Notes: generated from the letters alone by a model not told the origin. A stretch of 64,000 nt of DNA from Raffaelea ambrosiae (GCA_002778195.1 PCDI01000007.1:281735-345734), one strand, 5' to 3'. Shown: positions 11,553 through 24,007, counted from the first letter of the stretch. Translations and numbers: made by a program.

Positions 11553-13250
11553 TTAAAATGTGTCGTCCAAGATGTTGGCGTTCATCTTCACCATCGTCGG
11601 GCTGTACTCCGACAACTTGTCCATGTCGTCGTCTCCGCCCGCAGACATGAGAATATCGTCCACAATCCGCTTGCTTGCCTCGCGGGCTGTTTCAAAGTTA
11701 GCAAAAGATTTTCCTCGTTTCCTTACAGGCAGCGGTCTCTGCGTCAGATGGCGCTTACCTGGCGTTTGCAGCAGCTTCGATGGCGGCAGAGCAAAGCTGA
11801 TCGTTTTGGGCGGACTCATGCCACCGTACAGGTCGTCACCGTCTTCATCGCTGCTCTCCCATGTAATCTCATCCCGGTCCTTTCTGCTCCGCGTCATCCC
11901 GCTTCCACCTGCTGCCGCGCCACGCAACGGTGTTCCTCCCGCTGCGGCCGCCACCTTCTTCCCCAGCGCATTGTCCGTCTCGTCCTCGTCGTCCAGCGAA
12001 AAGTCCAGAGTCGCCGTCGCCGTCTTGTTCCGCGCGGGCGTCTGTACGCTGACACCTGGTGTGCGCGGACCCGACGCGGCCGCTGCCAGTTTGCTGCGGT
12101 AAGCCTGCCGCACCGGCGACATAAAGGCGGCACTGCGCAGCTGCGGCACGGCCATTTCGGGCGATGACATGGGCGAAGAGTCCTGCCATGCGGCCGTCTT
12201 TGTGACGGTTCTCGTGGGCTCTGTCGCGAGCTCTTTCCCCCGGTCTGTCACCCGCAGACGCATGGGCGAGATGCCGCGAGCGATGCCTCCAGCTGTTGTG
12301 GCTGCTCCCGTGGCTGTCTTGTGCGGTGTCGCCTGGATGCGGAAGGTCTTGTCGAGCACGCGGTGCATGAGCGGGTCCTTTTGGCGCAGCACTTCTGCCC
12401 GTTCCTCTTCCAGCGCGCGGGCGCGGCGCTCATCGGGCGACTGCCGCGGGGTCATGGACATGTCGGGGAGACGGGCAGTGCGCTGTGCCAAGAGCACCGA
12501 GTCGGCGGCAGAGGAGTCGTCGTCGCCGCCGTCATCGTCGTCCACGTCCATGAGTGCGCTGGAGTCACGGAGAGCGGTTGGCGTCGATGCCGATGCTGCT
12601 GCGGCCCCTGAACCTGACTTTCCTTGTTTTAGTTCTCGTCGCAGGGCTTCGTATGGTGAGTCCATATCGGCCAGCTGCGGCCGGATAGACTTGGTCGCCG
12701 GTGGCCGGGGTGTGCTTCCTGACAGGTCACCGTCGCCGTCCGTCAAGAGCGAGTCGTCTCGTCCAGTGTTGTGGTATGTTGGCGTCTGGTCGACGCCCTC
12801 GCGGGTCCGCTGGGGCGTGTAGTCTGTCGAGGTCTCGTCGTGGGTGACGGTCGTGGAACCTTCTTCGGCAGCCGATGTGTCGCCGTCATTGGCGAGCTCC
12901 TCGTAGCCGGACAGTGAGACATTTGCGGCGGCCTCGAAGAATTGTTTCCAGAACTTGGACGCATCCCAGACGGCTCGGCAATTCTCGCCATACTGCTCAA
13001 CCACGGGAAGAATGCTGGAGGTGACGATGCGGTGCGCCTTGTTGAAGTTCTGGTCAATTTCTGGAAGAGAACAAAAACAGTCAGTCCCTGTCTCCTTCCT
13101 GCTCTTCTGTCCACAGGACAGTTATTTGTTCCGTTTGTCGCATTCAGCTCCCTCACCTTGCAGTGTCAGCGTAATCTGCTGCTCAAGCTTTTCCAGCTCT
13201 TCCGTCGTGGACAACGGTCGCTGCGGCAGCGCGCTGCTTGCGCGAGACAT
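11553..13250 (-). CDS. ASK1: DASH/Dam1 complex subunit Ask1
   Basis: Exons (minus) are 13250..13157, 13060..11759 and 11686..11553; 509 aa. Ask1 is part of the ring-forming DASH/Dam1 complex that couples kinetochores to spindle microtubules. The N-terminal ~80 residues match the family: STTEELEKLEQQITLTLQ joined across intron 1 to EIDQNFNKAHRIVTSSILP, then FWKQFFEAAANVSLSGYEE. The middle is long, Ser/Thr/Pro-rich and probably disordered, with many S/T-P sites; yeast Ask1 is a Cdk1 substrate. The C-terminal block AREASKRIVDDIL is typical of filamentous fungi. The second intron (11687-11758, GTAAGC ... GCTAAC ... ACAG) is 72 nt with no stop, so an unspliced frame reads through; splicing restores QTP-A-REASKRIV. 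The start is the first ATG of exon 1. Confidence 0.93.
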
Positions 13251-13637
13251 GGCTGTACTGTGGTGCCCGGTCTCTGGATTTTGTTCTGTCTGTATGCAGC
13301 ACAGCAAAAGTGTTTGTTTCTGGATCTGGGTGCCTTTCGGTGTGCTGTGCAGTTTGCGACTGGGTAGTTACTGGTCGCGTCGTTGACGCGTAGGATGGAT
13401 GCGGGGCAGTCGTAAATTCTGTCTCCAACGGTGGAGACCCCTGTAGCGAGCAAAGACAGCACTGTAACAATACCTGTTAATTAGTGTCCCAATACGAATG
13501 TTCTCTATAGGATAATTTAGTGAAGTCCAAGTCTCGCTTTTTGTCTTTACAGTGCTATACAATTACAATGACGCTCACAGATGTGTCTCTCTGTGCAATG
13601 CTCAACTAACGCTCTTCTTTCCATCGCGATCTCCACG
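13251..13637. promoter_or_regulatory. ASK1 promoter / EAF7 3' flank
   Basis: 387 bp. Probably carries the ASK1 promoter on the minus strand and the EAF7 terminator. No gene recognised. Confidence 0.4.
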
Positions 13638-14797
13638 TCACCGCCCCCGACCACGCCCCCGGCCTCTCCCTCGTCCTCTTGCTCCTCCCCTTCCCCGTCC
13701 TCGGGCGCTTCCCCGACTGGCTCTGGTTGTTGCTGGTGCCTTTGACCTTTTCTTCGCTGGCTGCTGTTCTTCCACTTCTTCCTCTTCCTCCTCCTCACCC
13801 TCCTCCTCTTCTCCGTTACTGACATTATCACCGTCCTCTTCGTCTTCATTTTCCTCATCCCCTTCCCTCTCTTCTTCAGCATCCTCTTGACCGGAGGCAG
13901 AGCCAGCACCTTCACTAGCAGTACCGTACTCTGCTCCGCCTTCTTCGTCCTCTTCGTCCTCCCCAGATTTTGGCTTGGGCCTCTTCGCTCTGGGCCCGCC
14001 TCGCTTTCCGCCCCGTGTGTTGCGCCCTCCATGTGTCGCCACAGGTGATGCGCCCGACGACGCCATCTCCGTACTATCGACTGTGGACGACCGCGTGCGC
14101 ACATTGGCCCCATCGCCTCGTTTGCGTTTTGAGTATGCAGTGTGCTTCGTGGCCGAAGAAGCGGTTGTGGACACATTGGGTGGTGGCGAGACCGAAGTCC
14201 ACCGCGGAGGAGATGTCGTCGTAGACGACTCGTCTGCATATGCGCGCTCCATCATCGCTTCGCCGAAGTCGGCAAAGGGCAGGGAGAACGACTTGTACCG
14301 GTTCTCAATGCCCTCGGAATTATCGAGGGCAATGTCCAGGGCGTTGTCGCGGTCGTTGATGGCTTCCAGTTCGTACTCTGTGGCCAGCTCTTTCCAGATG
14401 CCAGGAATGCGCGTGTGCTGGTACACGTCGGGGTCGAACCCGCGGCAGCGCAGATGCTCGGATATGGCGACCATGCGGAAGTGTCTGTGCATGCCTGAAG
14501 AAGGAAAGGGTTTGTCAGTCGCACAGCTCGTAGTTCTAGTCTAACTCTTCACTGCCCAGGTTTCTCTTTCAAGATGGGGCACTCACCAGATGGCTTCCAC
14601 CGGATGACAGCCGAGAAAAGGCCTGCCTTCTGCTCGGATGTCCAGCAGCTCTTTAGGACGTCACTGGGTGGCTGTGCTGGGGCAGGCGTGGTCGGCGTCT
14701 CGGTAGGCTGGGGGGTGTCGATTTCCATGGCATCGTCATCGCGACTGGGCGTCGCCACGTGCGATGCGCTCGCACGCCCTCTCTTTTTTGGTGGCAT
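13638..14797 (-). CDS. EAF7: NuA4 histone acetyltransferase subunit Eaf7 (CT20 family)
   Basis: Exons (minus) are 14797..14587 and 14494..13638; 355 aa. The 92-nt intron (GTGAGT ... CTTCAG) joins RWKPSG to MHRHFRMVAI. Eaf7 belongs to NuA4, which acetylates H4 and H2A, and to the Eaf5/7/3 module linked to transcription elongation. The CT20 core lies at about 45-170: SCWTSEQKAGLFSAVIRWKPSGMHRHFRM, ISEHLRCRGF, HTRIPGIWKELATEYELEAIN, SFSLPFADFGEAMMERAY. The start has a basic patch (MPPKKRGR). The C-terminal half is low-complexity: long Glu/Asp runs, then an uninterrupted run of Arg-Gly repeats up to the stop. RG tails often bind nucleic acid and are methylated on arginine; that is inference here. 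Divergent from the GCP6-like gene. Confidence 0.9.
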
Positions 14798-15240
14798 TGT
14801 ACGTGTCTGTTTACGACGTGCCGTAGACTATAAGCAGAACTAGTCACCCCGAGACGGGCTTTCGTGTGCTCGAGGGTGCGTTGTCAGGGTCGTAATGTGT
14901 TGCGCCTGCAAACAAAGTAAAAAAAATTGGAAGCTTCCTAGCTCTACGTTTTGCTTACAGTTAATAGGTGGTTTAGCTCAGTCACTCGTCCACAATAAGT
15001 GCCAAGCTGCTTTTTTCCCCTAGCCAATGCGACCGCCAAATTGCGGCAGCTTCACCAGCCACAGAGCGCCACAGCCAACGCGTTAGTGGCAGACGCGTTG
15101 ATCAGGGACCACAATGGACCCTCATGTCCCCTCTATTTTCGTGAACGTCAGTCCAATGTTTGCTGTGAACGGACCGGATTTCTCTGTTGCGCCTACTTGC
15201 GCCATGCTTGCAGGACGCTCAAATACTAGCCCTCCCAATC
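14798..15240. promoter_or_regulatory. Bidirectional promoter, EAF7 / GCP6-like gene
   Basis: 443 bp between divergent start codons of EAF7 and the gamma-tubulin complex gene. Mixed composition with an A-run near 14920. No ORF of interest. Confidence 0.45.
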
Positions 15241-18200
15241 ATGTCGGATAGGGACGAGGCGGATCTATTCGCCATTCCCGACTTTTGGAAGCTTCCACCG
15301 TTCCAACCGCCTCCTCTAGCGGCCAAAGATCGGAGCAATGGATACTTCAGCCTGGAAGTAAATGGTGAGAAATAGGCGCCCTTGAATTCCACCAGAGCGG
15401 CGCCGTATTGACATGTCTCGCATAGGCCACGACTCTGTCACTTTCTTTCTGGGAAAAGACGACCCTCCAGACAACACCGAAGAGGACGTATTTTTCAAGA
15501 TCCCGTCTTTGCTTGGCCAGCTCCAGGCAGAAGAGCAGCCGCAAGGAGAGGCTGGGGAGGAGGCCGGGGGGCAATCTGCCACAGAGCAGAACTTGGGGCA
15601 GATCGACGACACATCCGACACATCTGCACAGGATGAAGACATTTGGCTCCTTCCGGAAGACGGGCTCGTACGGCCGCGGCCCGAGTACAAGACCTGGGCA
15701 TTCTTCGAGCATGCTGATATTCCAAACTCAGTGCCACTGCTTGCAACAGAACAGGGGCCCGAGCTTGTTGACGCGCTCGTGTCCTCGGAAGACAATCCTC
15801 TGGGTCTCGAAGATTCCGGCCGAGATAGCAGCATCGTCCTGAAACTCGCAGGGTACTGCACGTGCCTGCTGGAGCTCGCGCTGGGTCGCTGCTCGGTGCT
15901 CTTTGACTGGGACAACAGCAAGAGATCGTTTTACCCTACACTGCCGACGTGCCGGATATCCGGCTACACAGGGACTATATTGCGCAGCGTCGAGAAGAGC
16001 TGTTTGGAGTGCGGCAACAACAGCCGATTTCTCAGAGCGTTTGTCGATTATACCTTCACCACCACCACGGCCCATGCTATGCCTTCGCGCGTTGCCCTGG
16101 CCCGCGGCGTGGACCGCTTGTTGCTCACAATTCAGCAGGAACTAGGCGTGCGCGGGCAGAAGGCGCGTTCGATGCTTCAGCTGCAGGCTCTGATACGGCC
16201 ATCTGCATTCCTGCTGCAGTACATCCGCGAGCTGGTCACCAAGCTGTCACAGCCCGGGATGAGCGACGAGAGACTCCTGACAACGCTATTCCTGGAGGCG
16301 CAGGCAACAGAGCACAGCGCGGTCTTTATGCGGGACGTTATCAAAGAGATCTTGCAGGCAGTTTCGGAACCCTGGCTGGCCTTTGCCAGCAAGTGGATGG
16401 GACTCGATCCAAGCAGTAAGAGCACGCTGTGGACGGGTGACTTTGCCAGCAAGAGCTTTGTGCGTCTGGGTGATCGAATATGGATCGACGACATGGGTAT
16501 ACAGCTGGCCGAATCCGACTATTTTCTGGATGAAGACAAAATGCCCGCGTTCATGCCGGAGGACACGGCGAGAGATTTGTTTGAAGCCGGCCGCAACTTG
16601 CGTTTCATATGGACCAACCACCCGGAACATCCCCTGTCCAACATGAACACATTCGCACAGGCACGTCCGCCCATACTGCAGTGGCATTTTGACTGGACAT
16701 CCATCTCTACTGTTGGGAGCCAAGCCCAAGCATATGAGCGCGCCATATCCCGGACTATCATCGATGGACATCAGCAGACGGCAACGTCGGCGCTACAAGG
16801 GCCTCCTTCTTCCCTACAGCAACCAGCCGCGCTGCTGTTGCGAGGAGATCTACAACGAAATGGATGGCACACGCCGTCTGCGGAACTCCAGTTCTTTGGC
16901 AAGAGCAACGACCAGATCGAGGAAGGCATTCTAGCCTCCATGGCCAAACTGAACGGCTCTATCCCAAGTACACAGAAAGATGGATTGGCAACAATTCTCC
17001 GCAGGCAACTCTTTGGCTCTAGCAAGGACACCAGTAAGGATGCGGATAGTTTCTCTCTGGACGAGTTCGCACCGCATTGGTCTCTCCTCCCACTCCTTTC
17101 GTTCGGGCCTGTGATCTCAGCACAAGCCCGTATTGTGAGCCGCGAGTGTATGAAGCTCCTGTTCAGTGCCCACGGGATCCGAGAGCATCTTCGCCTGCAG
17201 CGCGAATTCCAGCTTCTCGGCAACGGCATGTTCTGCAGCCGGCTGACGCATTCTCTGTTTGACTCGGATCTTGCGGGGGCAGAAGCGAGCCATGGTATCG
17301 AGCTGTCGAGTAGCGGTTTGGGTTTGCGGCTGTCGGACCGGGACACTTGGCCGCCGGCGAGTTCGGAATTGCGCCTGGCCCTGATGGGCGTTCTCGCCGA
17401 CAGCTATTACCCGCGCGAGGGTGCCAGTGATGATGGGAGCGGAAATGGGCGAGGAAAAAGGCGCGACGAGCACGAGTTGCCCGGTGGCATGAGCTTTGCG
17501 GTGCGCGACCTGACTGAAGAGGAGATGGACCGGTGCATGGATCCGGACTCGGTCGAGGCTCTAGACTTCTTGCGGCTGTCGTACAAGCCGCCGTCAGCGC
17601 TTATGCCGGTGATCACACCGACGATCCTGAGCAAGTACGACCGCGTGTTCAAGCTGCTGCTGCGTGTGCTGCGGATGTACTACGTGGCGAACCTGTTGTT
17701 GAGAGGGGGAAGCCGACAAGGACGAGGAATGCATGGCACGAGGGGCCATGATGATGACGACGTGGTGGCTATGCGTTTTCGTATCGAGGCGCGTCACTTT
17801 GTTGCCAATATGATGGCGTACTTCCTAGATGTCGGGGTGGGGATGCCGTGGCAGAGGTTCGACGCGTGGCTGGACGGGGTCGAGACGAGCCTGGGAGGAG
17901 AGGCGACAGCGTTGACGACAGCAACGACAACCCCTGACAGGCTCCGGGAGAGACACGAGCAGACGCTGGACGAGATTATGCTGGCACTGCTCCTGCGCAA
18001 GCGGCAGCAGCCACTGTTCCAGCTGCTGCAGGATATCTTTGGAGTGATTCTGGAGTTTGCCAAAGCGACGCGGGACCACGCCAAGGGTCAGGAGACGAGG
18101 CGAACTCGGAGTCAATCAGACAAGGCAACAACGGGTGGCGGCGGTAGCCCTGAGCACCCGGAGGATTCAAACGGCGATGGTGACAAGACAGACAACCCAG

Positions 18201-18523
18201 TGGGGGACTCTGAAAACGACGATGTCACCAGGAAGCAGCAGGACTACGAAAATCATCATCAGCAGGAGGAGCAGCAGCACCAGGATCACGTCAGGAGACT
18301 CTACGCTTCGTTCCGCAAAAAGGTGGGCGTGTTCGTGACAGTCTGCAGGAGCCTCGGGGACAAGGAGGCGGACAGCCAAGCACGAAAGGATCAGCAGCAA
18401 CAGACTACAATGGACGGCAGCACCTCACACAACGATGAGGGCAGCCTCATACCGCGGCTTCTTCTGATGCTGGACTACAACGGCCGCTATACCGCTAGCA
18501 GCACGCGATCTTTACGGATGTAG
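15241..18523 (+). CDS. Gamma-tubulin complex component, GCP6-like (Spc97/Spc98 family)
   Basis: Exons 15241..15364 and 15426..18523; 1073 aa. The 61-nt intron (GTGAGA ... TTGAC ... CATAG) joins SLEVNG to HDSVTFFLG. GRIP1-like blocks lie in the first half: DIWLLPEDG, YTGTILRSVEKSCLECG, RVALARGVDRLLLTIQQEL, VFMRDVIKEIL...EPWLAFASKWMGL, FVRLGDRIWIDD. The GRIP2-like half carries AQARIVSRECMKLLF, LSYKPPSALMPVITPTILSKYDRVFKLLLRVLRMYYV and RFRIEARHFVANMMAYFLDVGV, which contacts gamma-tubulin in relatives. The family nucleates microtubules at spindle pole bodies. The inserts, length and divergence fit GCP6 (Alp16 type) better than GCP2 or GCP3; GCP5 is not excluded. A hydrophilic, Gln/His/Asp-rich insert is seen at about 950-1000. 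Confidence 0.88.
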
Positions 18524-19400
18524 AGCAGGATGGCTTAGAAGAAAAGAAAAAGGACGGGCGATTATCTGTGACAAGGAGGTTGCGGATGGCTGGGCGGAGG
18601 GGGACGGCTGGGAAAGGGGTTGTTGGGAAAGAGGACGCGCCAGCCCGGCAGGAGGGTTGCGTTTGTTTCGAAGAATGAAAGAACGAAGAACACCTGCATG
18701 ACCTTCTCTCTTTCTCTGCTTTGTTTCATGAGGCAATGAATGAAATGACACGATGTTCCATGGCAACGAACAACACGAGGTGACTTGTTGCCGTTTCCGG
18801 CTTGTTGACGTGCCGCATAATTTCCTCTTTCTGTCTCGCAGGCACTCCTTTTGGGACGTGTCAAACACGTTGATTTCCTTCTAATGCAAGTCGTGCTATT
18901 AGATAGTTACATAGTTGTTCCTCCCATGGCACGGTCTACACGTGGAAATCGATATCCTGACATCCTCGTCACCCAATTCCAAGGACCCCTGTTATTGTGT
19001 TGCGCGCGGGTACGTAGCACTCAACGTAAGCTAATAGTACTCATTTCTCTCGATCTCAGTCGACCCCCCCCTTTTTTTTGCTGTATTATTTTTGGACGAA
19101 CAAGAGAGACAGACCCTCTCTCCAAGAAACCACCCCTGGCTTGTCGTCGTTTCGCCCCCCCTATAATCCACTCCTGGCACATGGCAAAACAGCAGTGTTC
19201 GACCCACCAAAAAGCATCTGAAGCTCTGTCCCTCTCTCCTGCTGGTTGCTGGTCTCTGCTGGAAGCGCCCCTGGTCTGTCATAATATCCGCCCTCGGTTA
19301 GCAGACATCCTAAATGGGCGCCTACACAGTATTGTAACTATGTCCCTGCACTCACGCCCCTCCCATCCCCCTTTCTCTCTACGACTTTGAGTTCATTGTC

Positions 19401-19423
19401 CTCTCTCTCTCTCTCTCTCTCTC
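19401..19423. repeat. (CT)n microsatellite
   Basis: Uninterrupted CT repeat of 23 nt in noncoding DNA. Confidence 0.95.
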
Positions 19424-19528
19424 GTCTTGGTGGTTGAACGTTGGAAACGTGTTGAAACGTCTTTTCCATGTGTGTGTTCGTTGTCTGGAGCTTTGGGGGG
19501 CCGGTGGTCTTGTTCGCTTCGGTAGGTG

Positions 19529-19795
19529 GGCACCGAGCACCCACCAAGCACCCACTAAAAAAAAAACGTTTGCCAGAAGGCACCCAGGAAGAAAAAAAAA
19601 AACACCCTACCCGCCAACAGGCACAAAGGGCACCCACAGAAAGAGCCACCCACTAAAACGCCCGTTCCAGGGACCAGCCCAGCCCAGGTTCTAGGTCCAG
19701 TTTCCTATTCCCAGCCCGCGTCCCAGCCACTCGGCGGTTGCCCTTTTTTAGGGGAGAAGGAACCCACAGAAGCCAAAGAGCCCACAAAGAGGGGC
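19529..19795. repeat. Degenerate CACCCA/GCCCACA repeat cluster
   Basis: Loosely spaced copies of GCACCCA, CCCACTAAAA and GCCCACA between A-runs, on the + strand. CACCCACTAAAA occurs near 19546 and again near 19648. Imperfect and not a clean tandem array. Confidence 0.55.
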
Positions 19796-20206
19796 CCGCC
19801 GCATTGCAGAATCTACACGCTAGAAGGAGTGGAAATCGATCTTTCTTTTTTGTTCTTTCTTGTGGCCCCTCCAACCCCCCCCCTCCCCCTTCCCCCCTGC
19901 CGAACAGCTATCCGCTCTTCTCCTGTTTGTTTGAACCTCATCCCCGTCTCCGTCATCTCCAACCGTATATCTTTCTGTCCCCCCTTTTTTTGTCTCTCCA
20001 CTTGCCGAAAGATGGGTGTCTGTGTGTGTGCTTGTTCCAACAGTGTATTAGGGAAAAGGCAGAAGAAACAAAAAAGACAAGCGGGGGTGGGCGGTGTGCC
20101 GGGACATTGCTCCAATAGAGCTCTTTTACGAGTGTCGTAGAATAGATACTATGTACATTGACTACTACTATGGTATGTATATATTGTACGCGTACGCGGG
20201 TATTCG

Positions 20207-20254
20207 CCCCGGAAAAGTGGAAAGGGCGCCTAGCCGGGTTTCCACGCTCCGGGG
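20207..20254. other. Inverted repeat / hairpin, 7+7 bp stem
   Basis: CCCCGGA-aaa-GTGGAAA at 20207-20223 pairs with TTTCCAC-gc-TCCGGGG at 20239-20254. This gives two perfect 7-bp helices separated by a 3/2-nt internal loop, with a 15-nt loop. A GTACGCGTAC palindrome lies just upstream. Confidence 0.85.
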
Positions 20255-21041
20255 ACGGGGAATGGCGAGAACAAGGGCAGCTGATATTTCACAAGCTTCT
20301 TCTACGTATTAACTAGTACGAGTAGGTGTATTGAATTGGAGAGTATGTCGCCGTGGCTAGAACCAACCAACAAAGTCGGGGAAAAAAGACCTTCACTCGA
20401 CATGCATCTGCCGTGTACCAAGGATACATGTACCCGTACAACGACAAAACTCCCACGTGTGTGTTTTCGTTTTTCCATCTTTTTCATTTTCTTGGGTGTG
20501 TGTGATTTATTCCACTGGGCCAATTTTTCTTGCTCGTCCACGGTGGTCAAAAACTTGGAAAATTTGTGTGTTGTCGTCGTCTGTGCATAATATAATGCGA
20601 GGGCATGAACTACGCGCTTTCTTTACAAAGGGTGTCACGCATGGCTCCGGCACTAGCTAGGCTTTGCTTCTTTGGGTCTTCTTTGGACTTTTTTTTGCCT
20701 CTGCGACTACGAGTTTTACGTATGCTAGATTGCCCCTCTCGCCGAGCTTGTCCGAGCGGAAACGCTGCCGCTGCCATTGTAGAGTAGCTTGATGATGATG
20801 TGCGCGGCCATACGTCTGCTTCACAAAACCGCCTAGGTTTCAGGAAACAATGCAGAAACGAAAAAAGTCGTGATCGGAGGTTTCGACCGACAACTCCCAT
20901 CGGAGCAGATTAACCGATTTAGTCATTTCTCCGTAATGCAAAGGGGGGGGAGTGTGTGTGAGAAAAGGAAGACAGAATGAGAGAATGACATCGTTCTAGA
21001 TGGCTTCGGCCCGGTAATGAAATAGGGAGCAGTCTGTTAAA

Positions 21042-21084
21042 GCACGCACAGGACGAGTGTATTTCTTACTCGTTTTGTGCGTGC
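21042..21084. other. 17-bp stem hairpin with 9-nt loop
   Basis: The left arm GCACGCACAGGACGAGT (21042-21058) is complementary to the right arm ACTCGTTTTGTGCGTGC (21068-21084): 15 Watson-Crick pairs plus two adjacent G.U pairs if transcribed from the + strand. The loop is GTATTTCTT. It is the best hairpin I found in the noncoding DNA. Confidence 0.85.
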
Positions 21085-23034
21085 ATCTGGAGAGCCAGAG
21101 CCGGAGTGTGTGGCAGTGGTGCATATCCGTTACATTGTATTTTGCAAGAAGTCGTGTATCTTAAATCCATTAGTTACATACTATGCACTATGTGGTAGTT
21201 GTCTATGGTTTGTGTAATCCTTCTTCGTGTGATGGTGTGGTTAGGATTGCCGTTTGGGGAAGCCGGGTTTGGCTCGTTCGTGTATTGGGCTCTTGTTCAA
21301 CAAATGCCCAACGAGAAAGAAGGTAGTCTGAGTACGTGTTTGTCTGGTCTGTGGAAACTTCCGCTGATAATTTGGATGCTAGATAAAATCTGCTTTGCTT
21401 TGTTGTGCCTTTTTGGTGCTCTTTGGATATTGGTATTTTATTTTGACTTTGTTTTTGGTGTTCTGTTCTTTTTTTTTGTGGTTTTGGTGCTCTATTTTTC
21501 TCGCTTCGCCGTTTGCCTGCTTTAGTTGTTTTTACGAGGCCGCTTCGTAGCCAATGCTTGAAATCCACGTATAGGCTGTGCGGCGCGAAATAGACAAAAG
21601 GATACGGCTCGTACTCGTGCTATGGTGCCGTTACTCTCTCTTGCCTTTTTTTTTATATACACCAGGACACAAAAGTTTTGAGAAACTGTCAAATGCAGAC
21701 GGCCAAGTAAGTTACACCGAGCTGTCGGTCACAACGCACGCAGCTAGGTCCAAGCCAATAACTACGTCACAGGAAAAAAAATCCTGCCGTTCACATGGGT
21801 AGTATTGTTTTTTGGGGCATGTTTTGGTATATGCAAGTCTGGCTGGCGTTCGCCTTTTGGGCCACCGACGGCCGGAGATGGCGTGGGAAAAAAAGTTTCT
21901 AGCCGCCCAGAAATTCCGGCTCATCATTATTACCCAATCCTTGACAAGCATATTGTAGTAGAAAACCAGAAACCCCTATCGTGAAAAGAAAAAAAAAACA
22001 CAACTTGCTCGTTTTATCATTGCAAAAAATATAGAAAGAAGAATAACCAGAAGGGGCGGTGAAGAACAGTCAAACGTACAAGGCAAAAGAAGGCAAATAC
22101 TATGTAGATTATTATTTTTTTGCTAGTCCAACACACAGACACACACAGCTAGGGCACCACCACGCCTAGCAAATAGCGAAACCGAGCAAAGAAAAGAGAC
22201 GCCCGTCGCCTGTTTTTGTAAAACGTGTCTGGTGTTTCTCTGGCCAAACAACACGATTCTCCAGCCCAAAGGGGGTGTGAGCTCCTTGCCTCCCAAAACA
22301 GACGCCGTATTCCAAAGCAACTCTCACGTATCCCGAGTGCCATTATTACATGTAAGCTACTTCTTAGCACCACGAGTATCAGTCCTACAACGTAGCTGTC
22401 CGGCTGCGCCCCGTGGCCAAAACGAAGGTCGGAAAATGGCCCCCACGTCAGATTTGCCAATGAACCATCGTCTAGCTTTCTTTCTTTCTGTCGTTATTTT
22501 CTCTCTGTTCCATTTCTGTTCCCTTTCTGTCAACACTCTGCATGTTCCCTGCATGTTCCCACCAAAGAGGTTGGGGGTCACATTCGCGCCAACGAAACGA
22601 GCCCAAACTAGGGGCTGCGTTAGCAGGAGAACTCACTCCGGTTGAGAGCAATACTAGGTTGTTCTGGGCATGAGAAGAGATGGACCGGGGTGTGCCACAA
22701 AGGGGCGTGTGAAGCTACCACCTATTCACCGTATTTTCAGGCGCATTTTGGTTCCTGCGGACCTTTTGGCGCTCTAAATGCTTGTCGTTTGGCAGGTATT
22801 TCTCCGCGGCATAAAATGACAGAAACGCAAAGTCTGTGAGCGAGTACATCCATCGTAGGGGCTCATATGTATGAGTGCCCAAGCGGAATACGCTGCCATC
22901 AAAACATTGGCAGCACGGACAAGTCGGATAGCTTCCAGGCAATGAGCTGCAGTGAAGATGCACGACCCCGAGCATCAAACAGAATCAAACAATTCAATCA
23001 ATTTAAAGAAGAGAACCATGGGACCAGGGACAGA

Positions 23035-23061
23035 CAACAACAACAACAACAACAACAACAA
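23035..23061. repeat. (CAA)n microsatellite
   Basis: Nine CAA units in noncoding DNA. Confidence 0.95.
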
Positions 23062-23985
23062 CGACAACAGCCTTCTGCAGAAAAAAACAACCTGCACTGG
23101 CCATAGCAAGAAACTTGTACTCGTACACGTATGAGATGAGCGGCAGGCATCCTTCGTCTCTTTCCAATCGGGGCGAGAATAGCCTGTGAGGTGCAGCTGT
23201 ATCTTGTTTTTCTGCTCTTACAGCGCTTAGGCAGTTTCCAGGGGCCAAGACCAGCACCAAAGTAAATTGCCTGGACAATTAAAAGGCCCGGCTTGCCTTT
23301 CTGAGCAGTGCCGCCGGGCTGCAGGCAAAAGCGGTGACAGGCATCATACATAGTACATAGTAGTTAGATGTTGGTTCTGCTTCTCTTGTTGCCATGCAAT
23401 ACTTAGTCGTAAACTTTTTTTCTGCTTGTCCTGGTTTTGACCAACTTAATTAGACCGTTTTTGCCGCTGCTGGCACGAGGAATGACTGGCGAACAACGCC
23501 GTTGTCACCGCTTGGCATTACGAGTACACCATGTCAGATAGTCAGATACCCATGCCAAGTCTCTGTCGTATTGGCATTTGCTGTGTGGTGTGCGGTAGCA
23601 TAGGCGCGGTAGTCGTCTCCTGGCTATGTAAATATTCCTGTGCACGATCCCACGTCGCTGCGTCCACCTTTACTTAGTACATATCAGATCCCTTTCGTAT
23701 GCCCGCCTTTTGAGACGTCCCATGTCAACCAAATCTGCACATGAGAGGCCTTAATTTCATACGGTTGGGCGGAGGGCTTGTCGAGCGTGACGTCTGCTGG
23801 GATCAGACAAAGGACGCTGGGTATGAGTACGAGCACACCGTACACCGTAGACAACCGGAATCAAAATAATGCAAATAAAAAAGTGAGAAGTGAGAGAACA
23901 CTCGTTCCAGGGGGGAGGTAAGTGGGCAAAGTCTGGTGTAAAGGTAGTGTTGTCTTCCTGGCATAATTTGCTGCCGATCCTTCTG

Positions 23986-24007
23986 TACTCGTACATAGTA
24001 CTATGTA
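23986..24007. promoter_or_regulatory. TACTCGTA fused to a perfect 16-bp palindrome
   Basis: TACTCGTA (23986-23993) overlaps TACATAGTACTATGTA (23992-24007), which equals its own reverse complement. An identical 16-mer lies at 56405-56420. The shape fits a dimeric protein-binding site; no binder is known to me. Confidence 0.6.

Noticed and set aside
21199..21525. 108-codon hydrophobic frame resembling a membrane protein
   Set aside because: Hydrophobicity comes from T-rich DNA; no C-ending codon bias or recognisable motif.
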